64,000 nt of DNA from Anthopleura xanthogrammica (Eukaryota > Cnidaria > Anthozoa > Actiniaria > Actiniidae), in NCBI GenBank assembly GCA_964019055.1, contig OZ025221.1, positions 3,331,713 to 3,395,712 on the forward strand, given 5' to 3'. Shown here piece after piece: positions 1-11,274 of the stretch. The translations under genes and the position numbers were made by a program. Under the pieces are notes generated by a model. The model saw only the letters and a program-made list of their open reading frames with translations. It made no database searches and was not told the origin of the DNA. Positions within the stretch are counted from its first letter, which is position 1. Each line of letters starts with the position of its first letter.

Positions 1-120
1 GGTAAGTTAAACACCGGTTACAGTCAGTTCTAGTATAGCTTTTCATAAACCAAACATTACATAAAGTTTACAAATAATTACGTTACTTCTTTGTCAGTTT
101 ATTACGAGTTGTAAGTCTTA

Positions 121-205
121 GACTTGCCCAGTTTATGTTCCATTTTCTTGGTAAGTTGTGTACCTGGAGTTATCTAGCGATGTGTTAATCTTATATAATC
201 TTATA
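121..205 (-). pseudogene. Decayed duplicate of the end of a discoidin exon
   Basis: Read on the minus strand, this segment repeats the last ~60 bases of the discoidin exon at 236..567. It reads INTSLDNSRYTTYQENGT and then a TAA stop; the intact exon reads IKTSLDNTNWTNYQENGQVK. The copy lies in the intron just downstream of the real exon and has no obvious donor site. It looks like a partial tandem exon duplication that has decayed. Confidence 0.6.
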
Positions 206-235
206 ATCAGGAAGTGCAACTTTTAACAAATTTAC

Positions 236-2201
236 CTTCACTTGTCCATTTTCTTGGTAGTTCGTCCAGTTCGTATTATCTAACGATGTTTTAATCTTAT
301 ACTGTGTCACCCATTCACTACCAGTACTTCTACCCTGTGTTGCTATAGCACAGATGACGTAAGGATACCCAAGATCAATCTGTAGATATTCATTCTCTGC
401 AGCGTTTGTTATTGGACCCCATCCATAGTCACTGTTAAGTCTACCATTGGCATTGGATGGTACATATCTAACATCAGAGAGACTTACAGCATAGTACGAA
501 GATGCTGTAAAACTGCTGTCAGGTATGATGTATCTATTCTCAACACCAATTAATCTGTCAGCACAACCTGGTGATAGAATATTAGTAATTCATCGTTACT
601 CTGATCTTTTATAAAGCGGACTTATGCCAACACGGAAATATAAAAGCACTGATGCAGCGTATTGATATGGTTTCCAATTATTTTCGTGCATTTATTTAAA
701 CACGATCATGCTATACTCTATGACGGTTGCTAAACTTGTTACCATTTTATTTGAAATCTACTCTATTAAAAAGATTGTTGCTGTATGAGAGCTAATGGAT
801 ATCAAGCATTCATTTTTTAGAACGGGGGAGGAATCCAGGGGGGTCACTGATTTTTAAGCTGCCAAAAAGGGGGGTCATTACTATTTTTGTACTTGAAAAT
901 AAGGAGAGGTCGGGAAAGAAATTCCAGACTTTCAAATGCTAGTAAGTGATTAAATTATCAAATCACATCCTCGGGGACCCAGGGCGACTTAGGGGAGGGG
1001 GGAGGGACCGGAGGGGAGGGGGAGGGACCGTAGGGGAGGGGGAGGGGCAGGAAAAGAAAGGGAAGGAAAGAACGTGACAGTGGCGGATTAAGGAAGGCCA
1101 GTGAAGGGGGTACACAACAGGAAACCCGGTCTCTCTCTATATATGTGTATTCTAATACTTGGATACTCTAAGGGTAGAGTAGAGAACTCAGAACACGTTA
1201 AAATAGACCCAAACGGAGAAAACAGAAAACAAACCAGTATGTACATTAGCTGAGTTGACCTTCAGAACAAACTCAAAGTCAACCAATCAGAATCGAGGAT
1301 TCCCCATTGTATGTAATTAGCATTTCCCATTTTCCCTGCTCGGAAAATGCTAACCAAAAATCTTGACCCATAATTCTTTTCGGGGAACGCGATCAACTCA
1401 GCTGGCATGTAAAAAACTGTAAACTTTATTTATACCTTATATGAAAGTTATCAGTCACGTACTAACTTCACTTTACGTCATAGGTCATATACGGTCTTAG
1501 TATTTTCCAGATATTCGACCATAAGTATACACACTCAGATATAAATAGCCTGTGTTTCCTGTTTAGATCATCCTCGGGGGAGGGCAAGGGCGACTAAGGG
1601 TCTACGAGGATGGTTTAGACTTATTTCAGTTGGACTTTGAAAACATTATACTTCACTTATTTAGACTTTGTTATATGTATTCCAACCACCGCTATGATAT
1701 TATTAGAATGAAACCAATGTAGCAGATAAACTATAGAACGGATCATATATGAAATTCACTAACTAGTACTTGGTCTATTAGAATGAATACCACACGAAAC
1801 TGAAACGATTCTGCTCTGACCAAGAGTTGCATCGGTTCAAACAATTTGATAATCATACACAATGTTGATTACTTCTGTTTGCTTTGATTCATGAATGGTT
1901 TGTTTATTGGCGCCCTGATCGCATACCTTATCATGCGGTTGTCTTTGCGGACCGATAACAAGCTCTATCAGCATTGATAACAACTAGTTACGCTTGGAAA
2001 CCACAACTTTGCCAGTCGTAAATCAAAGAAAAAGTGAAAATAGATAGATAAACGATATCTAATACAGCTATAATCATTAAATATGACTTAAACCTTTAAA
2101 TACTTACTTGCAAGAGCCTGTTCCGTGATACAAAGAAGTACTATCGCCGTTATGATGCATATGACCCGGAAATAATACGCTCCATGGATCTGTTCCTCCA
2201 T
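236..2201 (-). CDS. Secreted or membrane protein with N-terminal discoidin (F5/8 type C) domain, 5' part
   Basis: Two coding exons are visible, at 2108..2201 and 236..567; the gene continues past the left edge. Exon 1 encodes a 31-residue start with a hydrophobic core (RVICIITAIVLLCITEQALA), a typical signal peptide, and ends in phase 1 at A|GTAAGTA. Exon 2 completes that codon and opens with CADRLIGVEN, then DSSFTASSYY, NGRLNSDYGWGP, YLQIDLGYPYVICAIATQGR and SEWVTQYKI. These are hallmarks of the discoidin domain, which binds carbohydrate, lipid or collagen outside the cell. The 332-base exon ends in phase 0 at GTGAAG|GTAAAT. Phases agree across the pair (94 + 332 = 426 bases, 142 codons). 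The domain C-terminus and anything after it are outside the window, so the full architecture (single domain or multidomain receptor) is unknown. Confidence 0.85.
568..2107 (-). other. Intron 1 of the discoidin gene
   Basis: This 1.5-kb stretch separates the signal-peptide exon from the discoidin exon. It contains a purine-rich G-run segment (about 970-1070, GGGGAGGGGGAGGG repeats on the plus strand) that could form G-quadruplexes. No further exon was recognised. Confidence 0.6.
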
Positions 2202-4481
2202 TTTATACGCATGAACGAGTAACCAACACTCAATGAAGTCTGTCCACAAGATCTAGGGAATAAACAACATAGCAACAGAGCGAGACCATGCCATGTATAT
2301 TACGTGTTGCCTCAGATCTAGAGTAGGCGGCAGTAAGAGACAGTATAAAGTGATAGTAACACTAAGTTATAATGGTATGTGAAGACTGCTGAAGAACGAA
2401 GCTAGACGCTTAATCGCTTTGTGGAATACTTATGTAAATTACTTCAGTGTCAAATTGTGTCAGACTGTAAACTTCGGGTCATATTTCTGATTAAAAAATT
2501 CATTAATAATTCATAAGGATTCCAGCCAATCCAATTTAAGAAATGAGGTCACATGAAAACCATGTAAACCCTATACAAACTTAAAGCACGGGGAGGGCTT
2601 GAAGAGTTGACAGGGAAAATTGGGGTTGACGAATGAAAATGCTAAACTGTTTTGATACGACCCGGCTAGTGGTTGTAACTAATTAGCATAATCAACTTCT
2701 GTGATTAATGTATCGCTGCTGCAATTAGAAAAAAATAAATACTGTACAACAACAAACTTTCATTTGATTTTTCTAATTTGAAAATGAATATCAACTACTT
2801 ATTTGCTCATTCAAAAGTTATCACAAGAATTAAATGCAATTATGCTTAGTTACAGAGACATATATGGAGGGAGGGGGTTGATGGTATGGGTTATACTCAG
2901 GGGAGGGGGGCGAAACATAATATACAAATGAAATTTTTTTTTTCTGGATTTGTACGGAAAAAGATATGTAATTAAGTTGGCACTGAAGCCGGGTAACACA
3001 CACTTCCGACATGAACGTATTTTATTGTTTACCTTCTCTTCGTGTGTTTTTGTTTCAGTGTCATAAGTTAATTAATATAAACGATAAATATGTAAATCTG
3101 GTCATATTTTTATTTTATAGAGAAGGAAATAGAGAAGGTCTCTGCCAACAGGGAACGGTTTTCTCTCACCGTATCTCAACTGGCCTTGGCTCAAGGCTTA
3201 AAGGGGCACTTGGAAGTCCGAATAATTCAAATATTTGAGGATAATATAACTCAATTATGATTATGAAAACCAGATTGGCAACAATTTTAGCTTGGGAGCC
3301 ACTTGCAGTTGAGAAATGTTGGGTTAAAAGCTAAAAGAACAATAAGGTTGAGTAAATGACGTCATTTACTTTTAATTTAGATGCTACAAATAATTGATAA
3401 TTTTTATTCGCCACTTTTGACTTTGAAGAAAATATGTTGCTTGGCTACTATTGGGGTCATATAGATAAGTTTAACCAAATTTCAAGTAATTTCCAATTTT
3501 CATCGATTTTCATCCAAGTGCCTCTTGTTCTTATTAAATAATATTGTTCTTATTATTTAAGTTCTTGTTAAATGAATAACTTTGATAAATATGAAAATCT
3601 GGTAATTTTCTTATTTTATAGAGAAGGAGCTAGAGAATTAAGGTCTCTTTCAGCAGGGAACAGTTTTCTCTCACTTATATCTAACTAGCCTTAGCTCAAA
3701 TGCATTTAATATCTTTAGTCAGTATCAGCACAAAAGGGTACGGCCAAAATCTTCCTCTTCAACGAATTTACTTTCGTTCATACGGCTAGTAATAAGCTGT
3801 TTTATAAAAACTTGATTGATTATTACAATGATGGCGAATTGACATTTTAATCCCATCATCACCGTAGGCTCTGTAAAAAAGGCAATTAATTTAATAACTT
3901 AATTTATTATTTCTATATACTCTGATATACTCAGTTTTTCAGTGTGTTTAGCCAAGCAATTTCAATACAATAAGTCTAAACAGCTGTCCTTGCTGCTAAT
4001 GATTCATTTGTTACCAGTAGTTACACTATCATAGACTTGACAAGCATGTCAGTCATGTTTGCCTCGTGTATTTGACTTCTTGCGAGGTTGATTGGCTCAC
4101 CTGTTTTGAGTGAAGTATTTACTTTTTGTCACTGAATGGATCCAACGACTTCCAACATATTCTGATGTGTTTCTCAAAAATCATCTTCCAACATCTCAAC
4201 ATTTGCATGAAATAATGTTTAAACTATACCGGCTTATCCTACATTGCAAACACTTTAAGTAAGTACTTTATAAGTTTATATACATAAGTTTATAAGTTTT
4301 GGCGGGCTTTATGTTGGGAGAATCTACTTGTGATCAGAGTAAACAAACCATATTTGCCTGGAGCCTTTTTAAACTGCCAGTTACAAGTCACAACTGATTT
4401 ATTGGCAATATATTTGGTTGGTTAACCATCACCGCGGCTGGTTGTGCGATTTTTTCTCTCTCGAGTCCATATTCAACCGAC
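2202..4481. other. Intergenic region with dispersed repeat copies
   Basis: Divergent intergenic space between the discoidin gene (minus) and the GM2-activator-like gene (plus). No convincing exon was seen. It holds a diverged direct repeat pair (about 3119-3200 and 3619-3710, both built around GAGAAGG..TAGAGAA and CAGGGAAC) and a longer dispersed repeat at 3240..3490 described separately. Confidence 0.5.
3240..3490 (+). repeat. Dispersed ~250-bp element, copy 1
   Basis: The sequence from ACTCAATTATGATTATGAAA through GTAAATGACGTCATTTAC to TAGATAAGTTTAACC matches the reverse complement of about 28265-28510. Much of the length is shared at moderate divergence. It carries the palindrome GTAAATGACGTCATTTAC. 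Probably a MITE or SINE-like family; no terminal repeats were resolved. Confidence 0.6.
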
Positions 4482-7442
4482 ATGTTGCAGTTTTCCCTTA
4501 AATTCTTCCTGTTCATTTCTGCAGTGAATGTTTGCCATGGTTTCTTTGAATGGAAGAACTGCGGTAAGTATAAATTTACAAGTGAACGAATAATCACTGA
4601 GTGGTATACGATGTTCTCAATATTCATGCTAATTGACTCCCTGTGCATGAAAGTAGTGAGGTTAAGCACTTGTGGTTACGATTGAAAACGGCTGAAAATT
4701 GTTCCATTTTTCTATTCTATGGAAGAAAAGGAGAAACACGATATCAAGGGCTAGTCTCGCAGCAACTCATCGAGCAAAGAAGCTGACACGTTGCATGTAA
4801 ATGCATTAGCATAAATATTGAGAAACCATATACGAATAGTGAGTCTATATCCACACATCACTCTGAAAGTAATCACAGGACTCTGAGGGCATCATTTTTA
4901 CTATATTGATTTTTGAAAGACATTCAGATCAACAGGTCTTTTTGTTTTAACGATGTACATTCTAGTAAGACTGAGTTGAACCTGGGCTAGTTTGTAACTG
5001 AAGTAATTCGCGCGCCTTTTTGCTTCACTGCATCCACAACGGTTTTACTCCTCGAGGTCAAGACCATAAACCGTATCAAGAAAGCTTTCAAAAAGTATTT
5101 TTTGAAAGTCTTCCACGCGGACGGAAACAAGAAATCAATTTGGAGAAATCAGTACAGCAAGACCAAGCTTGTTGCTATGTATTCCAATACCGACTTGTTG
5201 TCAAGTGACTGCAACTTTAACTAATGTGTTTCACATTTACTTGTTGATTCAGTTGAGTGACTAGACTACCAAAACCAATTTTTTGATTGAACCATTGCAA
5301 AGCGCAATCAGGATACAAAAGGAACAATGCTTGGACAGCAGGCCAAACTGTAGGCTTTTGTTACCACTGAAGTAAATGTATGAAGAGCTGTTAAGTGTGA
5401 CATCATTCGTGTAAATAGTGACGGCTTCCGTGTCCTAATAGAAAATCGATACTGTTAAGATTTTTCTGAATTTTTTCTTCATAGCAGGATTTGTTGTTCA
5501 TATATGTGATTGTTGCAGGTAGAGGATACATTTACAGGAAAAAGTTATGGCTATATTTGAGCGGTCTTTTTGGTTCTTGGTCTCTTTTTTTGTTTTTTGT
5601 CTCTTTGGGCCCTGGAAAACGTCACACTTAACAGCATTATACCGGGTGTGTACTTATCGGTACATATTTCGTCGAGACCTGGAGCTCGCAGGAGATATCG
5701 CGCTAGAGTAGAGATTGTTATTTTTTCATAAGAGTACGATATGTGTAAGAAGGGCTGCAAAGTGAACAAACACATCAGCCGTCCAGAAGTTGAAAGAAAA
5801 CTTTAGTTCTCATGTAATATATGGATCCCTTGGGTTCTTGTTGGGTTCCCTTGGGTTCTTGTTGGGTTCCCTGCAGTGTTTCAGATACCAGATCAACACC
5901 CTTCGTGGTTGCGCAGTTTTGTAATCACTCATTCGTTCTATTGCCATTATACTAGTCAAACCATTAAACGCCACAACGAGGATTCAGCGCGCTCATGGAT
6001 GCGAGGACAAAGAGGACGTCGTGTTGTCTTGTAAGGAAGGCTACAAGATTTCTATATTGAAGGCATTCTTTGGTCATGGACATGGCCACAAGTCGACATG
6101 TGATAGCAGTTGGTTTGGACAGAACTGTGGGACCACTGGTGCATCTCGTAAAGTCAGGTTTTTGTGTCAGAATAAGATGAAGTGCACTATTCGACCAACA
6201 TCGGAGGTGCTCGGATCCACATCGTGTACGTTCGGATTGGACGCGGACTTGTTCGTGGACTATGTGTGTAATAAAGGTTGGTTGATTGTATACGCTACAG
6301 TGGGGCGAAATATATCATTTTACAGTTCCCTGCGCTATCTAGAAAGGTAGCCAAGCCTTTACATCAAAACGAGGCTGGAATAGAGGCTGGAGTTGAGCTT
6401 GCAATGATAGAGACTTGAATGACTCGACTTTAATGATTGTTAAACGTGTTAAAAATAGTATCTATCGTTGCAAGCTCAACTCCATCCTCGCTTTGATGCA
6501 AAGGCTTGGTTACCTGTCAAGATGGCGTGAGAAACTGTAACTTGGTTTGTTTGAGAAGTTATTTACTCCTTTCTGTCACCAGATTACCTACCAGACACCA
6601 TCTCACTTGAATCACTGAAACTCTCACCAAGTCCACTCACCCTCCCCGGAAAAGTCAACGTCTCCGTCTCGCTGTTGGTAAAGCGACATCTTCCCTCATC
6701 TACCAAGCTTAAACTTGACATCCAGGCAAAAACGCTGGGATTGTGGGTCCCCATACCATGTATAGCCGACTACGGTTCCTGGTAAGATTCACTAAGCTTT
6801 TAATAAGGTATGCCCGGTTTTTTAGCATGTCATTATAAATCATGTAATGTAAAATTCGCCGAGAGACCAAGTGTTTTCGTCAACCAGAGAGACTACTCAT
6901 CTCTTGTGCATATAAAGTATAGTATATTGTCTGGATGTACGTTTGGCATTAATACCATCAAGTCAAGTTGTTGAATTAAAAAATGATCCCAGCCCTTTTT
7001 CTTCTCTTTTTCCTCGTTTTTCAGTTTCTCTATTTTATTTATTTATAATTCAGTACGTATGACAATTTCTGTGAGTTACTTCGTGGCGTGATGTTTAGTA
7101 AGTGTGACAGAGAGATGGAAAACAAAGGAATCCCGTGTGACTGTCCAATTCCTTCTGGAAAGTTCACCATTCCTACCCAGTCTATCATGGTCACGAGTGA
7201 ACATATCAGCAAAATACCTGTGTGGAACTCACTCGTAAATGTAAGTTGAACATTTGTTCTGTCACAAATTTAAATCTCCACTCGACTGATATACTACGGT
7301 TGTCCTACAGGGCAAATACTGGATGAAGGCAGAGTTTCTTGACGTGTACGACAATCCTTTGGGTTGTATTCAACTGCAGCTCGAAGTCGATATCACTTCC
7401 AAGAAAAAGAAGAGAAGCCTTCGAGTAAAATGGATCAAATAA
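4482..7442 (+). CDS. GM2A-like: GM2-activator-like lipid-transfer protein with inserted SUEL/galactose-binding lectin domain
   Basis: Five exons: 4482..4563, 5956..6276, 6583..6781, 7054..7240, 7311..7442; 921 bases, 306 aa, phases consistent. Exon 1 gives a signal peptide and the mature start FFEWKNC. Exons 3-5 give a GM2-activator domain: LTLPGKVNVSVSLL, GLWVPIPC, DYGSC, NFC, IPCDCP, PLGCIQL. All eight GM2A cysteines are present (WKNC, IPC, GSC, NFC, FSKC, IPC, DC, LGC). GM2A is a secreted lysosomal cofactor that lifts glycolipid for hexosaminidase. Exon 2 (107 codons) is a SUEL-type lectin domain: HGCEDKEDVVLSCKEGYKI, AFFG, FLCQNKMKC, DLFVDYVC. The usual YGR and FGDPC signatures are altered (FGH, TSC), so sugar binding is uncertain. 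Exon 2 is phase 1 at both ends and exon 1 joins exon 3 in phase 1, so skipping the lectin would still give a normal 199-aa GM2A. An AATAAA lies at 7751. Confidence 0.85.
5030..5224 (+). pseudogene. Possible J-domain (DnaJ-like) gene fragment
   Basis: An open stretch ending in TAA reads LLLEVKTINRIKKAFKKY, then FLKVFHADGNKK. This resembles the helix II and HPD-loop part of a J domain (L-E-V ... IKKAF+KL ... HPD-N). The invariant HPD is HAD and one residue is inserted before it, so it would not be functional. It lies in intron 1 of the GM2-activator-like gene and has no start codon or splice context of its own. It could be a chance resemblance. Confidence 0.3.
5821..5872 (+). repeat. Short tandem repeat (about 21-bp unit)
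   Basis: The phrase CCCTTGGGTTCTTGTTGGGTT occurs twice in tandem inside intron 1 of the GM2-activator-like gene, 20-22 bases apart. Confidence 0.6.
6346..6515. repeat. Palindromic MITE in intron 2 of the GM2-activator-like gene
   Basis: The left arm begins GGTAGCCAAGCCTTTACATC and the right arm ends with its imperfect complement, GATGCAAAGGCTTGGTTACC. Inside are matching arms GGAGTTGAGCTTGCAA and TTGCAAGCTCAACTCC. This is a foldback element of about 170 bp. Confidence 0.75.
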
Positions 7443-8293
7443 TCACTCGTCACGGGGTGGTCGGGCTGCCGTGTAGGCCTAGGGGTTATTTTGGTAAGGA
7501 AGGGAGCTTAAAAGGGTACTATCTTAGTTGGGTCGAAAGGCAACTGATCAAGGTTTCGCGTTTTCGTTAGATTAGAAACATCATTTGCTTGATCATGCTT
7601 TGGGGATTCTTGTTCAATGATACAAATAAGCACGGTCATCAGTTAGTGAACATCAAACTTCATGTTAAGTTTTATTGAACTTTATAAAACATTTTTTTTT
7701 TCCTTTAGTTAAATATTCATGTAAAGATGCTGTGAATTGTATTAAAATTAAATAAAAATTCATATAGCCTTATGTAACGCATATCTAATTTGAATTATTG
7801 AAAAACTTTGCTTTTATAAGAGGGCGTACTGTGACGTCATCCATTGTTAAAACTAAGCAATTGTACAAGTTGATCTTGGTTTGCAAATTAGCACTATAAA
7901 GCCAATGTTTACAAACAGTGCGGCTACCTAAAAGTTTACAAGCCAGTTGAATTTAATTGAATTGCGTTGCGTTTCGTTTCGTTTCGTTTACGGTTCAAAT
8001 CTTTGTCGCGCGCCTGTTGCTTCTTGTCGACCTCATTTAAAAATGCCGAATTAGATAGAAAAGGAATTACTTAGAGGGTCTAGAACGGAGACCTAGATGG
8101 TTTGGCACAAGTATTGCCTTTATACTATAAACACTAGTTTTTCTAGAATATGCCTGTTACTTAGTAAATCTTATTGTATGCACGTTGACTTTTTATCTTG
8201 ATCTTTTTATAGTAGAACCTTTTCCATCCATGATACGAAGGAAAGTCTTTTCTAAGCTTCTCGAAAAGTCTCTGGTTGTCCAAACCCCGAAGT
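7443..8293. other. 3' flank and convergent intergenic region
   Basis: Space between two convergent genes, probably 3' UTR of both. It has a plus-strand AATAAA at 7751, a CGTTT-rich run near 7965-7990 and no convincing exon. Confidence 0.45.
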
Positions 8294-9708
8294 TCAGCAA
8301 TTGGAGAAGTTAGCGTAGTCACTGAATGAGTCGAGGTATTTCTGAATGATTTGGTAGCAGAAGACGTACTGGGTCTGGAATGAATCAAATAAATCACTCA
8401 ACACAACCTGCCGTTGAGTTGGAGAAAGCTGCACCACGTCCTCCAACAAAGTAACGTCGGCAGATCGAGTCCAATTATTATTGTATTAGAATAATTGTTT
8501 TATTTTAAAATTGCGGAAAGGGATACGCACGAAAGGTGTTGTCACATGATTGGACCAAGGATAATGCTATAGATTAAAAATAGTGGCATGATGATGTGGG
8601 TACGTCAGCATACTGTATAGTATACGTATTGGTTGCACCTACATATGCAATGAACTAAGTCTTGTTATAGGGCTTTCATTGAATAACTATTTATTCAGTA
8701 TTGCTTACCAGTGATTCAACTGCTCCTGGACGATTAACACGTATACATTTGACCACTTGAAAGACATCGATGACTTGTTCTTGTTTCATCCTCTCCAGAA
8801 TTGAAGATATTGCACAGAATGTTCCACTTCTACCAACACCATTGCTAAAAAAATAATTGGTTGATCAATCAAAATAGTTTATGTTTGACATAAAATGCGT
8901 TGTATTGGAGATGTGGCATTTCAAAGATGGCACTTGGCAAGACAACAGCAGTGAACAACACGATCTTGAATTGAAAACAATCTTAATGATAGGATGGCAT
9001 GCAGTATCAGGCTCGTAGCAACGCGATTGACATTAGGGGGGCTTATTCGATGGCCGAAGGCCATGAGTTTATTTGTTAAGAGGATCCGTGGAAATTTTTG
9101 AAAACGTGGTTGTTGTTTGACCTCAGAATTCAGCTTGTCTGCGTGAATATGCCAAATAATATCTTGCGTTGGTCTTTATCACCAACGAAGGCAATGGCAG
9201 CATCCACAAACGTTCACTAACAGCATTTGTTGCCGGCATCACAAGTAATGTAATGCTGAATATAACAAGGTAGATTTGATTGAGCTGAATCTCTCTCTCT
9301 CTATTTATATATCTACTAGAAAACAAACCTGCATTGAACGACAATTGATGTATTGTTGGCTTGTCTTTGTGATTGTTGCACCTCGTTCAATAAATCTAAC
9401 ACACTTTGTGGGTTGGCAGGAATACATTTGTCTGTCCATTTCATGTGTTGCAGGTGCTGGACGAGGACTCTTTTCTACAAAAGAGATTGACACGGCAAAT
9501 CACTGAATTTGTAAATTGCTAAAAGGGCAGAGGTTTCCTTGGTTGATCTCGCAGAGAAAACTACCGACGCAGGTTAAAGACTTACCGACTTGTATGACAC
9601 TTGTAGGGTGCGGGCAACAAGGTCACCGATACCTCGAGTCTGTTGTAGTTCAACTGTGACAGCACCGTATGTCTCTGATCCATCCTGTGGCCAGTACTGA
9701 GGAAACTG
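8294..9708 (-). CDS. C-terminal part of a receptor-type tyrosine phosphatase domain (D2-like), upstream exons not found
   Basis: Four exons with agreeing phases: 9586..9708, 9329..9474, 8709..8844, 8294..8374 (TGA stop). They read QYWPQDGSETYGAVTVEL; KRVLVQHLQHMKWTD and NPQSVLDLLNEVQQ; VVQC|SNGVGRSGTF, then VFQVVKCIRVNRPGAVESL; TQYVFCYQIIQKYLDSF. This is the second half of a classical PTP domain, including the signature loop and C-terminal helix. The loop is QCSNGVGRSG rather than HCSAGVGR(S/T)G and the WPD loop is WTD, as in membrane-distal D2 domains with weak or no activity; the catalytic Cys and Arg remain. No exons for the first half of the domain, a transmembrane segment or a D1 domain were found between 9709 and the next gene. 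It is therefore either a truncated duplicate or a gene whose 5' part lies beyond the nested genes at 11-17 kb. Confidence 0.8.
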
Positions 9709-11274
9709 CTGTTGGTAGAATGTTATAAATCAGGGAGCTCTCAAGTTTCCCAGTCATCGAAGGCATATTAAGTAGCACGTGTTTCGAATACTCAAACGAC
9801 ACACGTTTGGCACATCGAAGTAAGCATTTCACCTTTGTGATCTATATTTCTTTCGTTCAAAGAAAAAGGCCCTCACTTTAGAAAAAAGTCCCCTTCCCCC
9901 CCTCCCTGTTGACTTATAATAATCAAATTTGCTTTTTGTATAATAAAATATTGTAGTTGTAATAACCACTCCATTGGATATTTTAAACAATATCATGCAA
10001 GGCCAAAACTTGAATTATAGAGGGTATTTTGTTTTTATACATACGCCTAATTTGATATAAAAATTAAAAAAAAAGAATTCGAAATAATAATTTTTTTGCA
10101 AAACAGGTGTAATTATTCCAGTGTATTGAGAGTATAGACTGATGAGTTTGAGATAATCTTGTTTGTATATTACTAAACAGTTATTCTCATCAATCTAGGG
10201 GGCTTTAGAATCAAAATACAGAAAAATATTTCCAATTAATTCCTATTTTTTATTTTTATATGACAAAGTTCTTGCAATTAGGTGTACATATATCTACATA
10301 TACCTATATATTATATATATAATATTTTTAAAGTATTTAAAATCAATAAAAAATCAAATATTTCATTTCAGAAAGTCTTTATTTGCGTTTTAACATCATC
10401 AAGTATTATTTGTCATATTCACCTCAGGGTGGTTTTACTTTGCAAGTAAGAAAAACAAATTAAATAGCATCACAATGCATATACAGTATTAGTATAAATA
10501 CAAAGGTGATTATACAAAATCGCGCTCTCTGATTGGTTTTCTATCTCGGATTATCAGCCGATAATCACCTTTTCGGACAAAATGGCTTTCAGCGTGACCG
10601 TCGCGCTTATAAAAAATAAAATATTTTCACTTTCAATGTTGTTTCCTTCTTTCTTTTTTGAAATAATCACCTTTTTATTTATACTAAAACAATTATTCAC
10701 CTCAAGCTCAGTGGTTATCGATGAATATTTACCTCGCAGCTCGAAGACTCGCCGCTCGGTAAATATTCATCGATAATCACTTCGCCTTCGGCGAATAACT
10801 GCTAAATGACCACCGATTCAAGGCCAAGTAAAATCATTTACAAAAACAATTGCGTACTATAGTGATTGCAATAAATCTGTGAATTAGTAAGTAGACTATA
10901 AAGTATACCAGTATTTTTAAACTTCATTGTTTATTTTCAACTACTTTCTTCCACATTTTATTGCCCACAGTTTATTGCAGTCACTCTATCCACAAGTTGA
11001 CAAAGATACCAATTTTGTATCGCATAAAGTTGATAAACCTGTGAAACAGATACTAGAGTAAAAGCACAATAGAAAAGAAAAGAATCAGAGTGAAGTAGAG
11101 TGTAATACGCTAAAGTGTATTGCACGGGTTTATGGGAACCTCTCTAAACAGATACACATTAGTAGACCCTAATTCCATTGTTTTCTTTTGTGTGTATTTG
11201 ACTATTACACATTTAGTATTTATTTCACTGGAATATGAAAGCCACTCGAAAGTATACTTAATTTTAACTTGATT
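9709..11274. other. AT-rich region without a recognised gene
   Basis: No exon was recognised. It includes long A/T runs (10050-10350) and a strong palindrome around 10711-10779 (GTGGTTATCGATGAATATTT and its complement, AAATATTCATCGATAATCAC). A related GATAATCACC motif near 10559 suggests a foldback element of about 270 bp. Confidence 0.5.

Noticed and set aside
960..1060. G-rich tract as a telomeric or regulatory element
   Set aside because: It is an irregular GGGGAGGG repeat without telomere units; only G-quadruplex potential can be stated.
9123..9506. Overlapping open frames on both strands near 9.1-9.5 kb
   Set aside because: The real coding content here is the PTP exon at 9329..9474 in a third frame, supported by phases and motifs on both sides.
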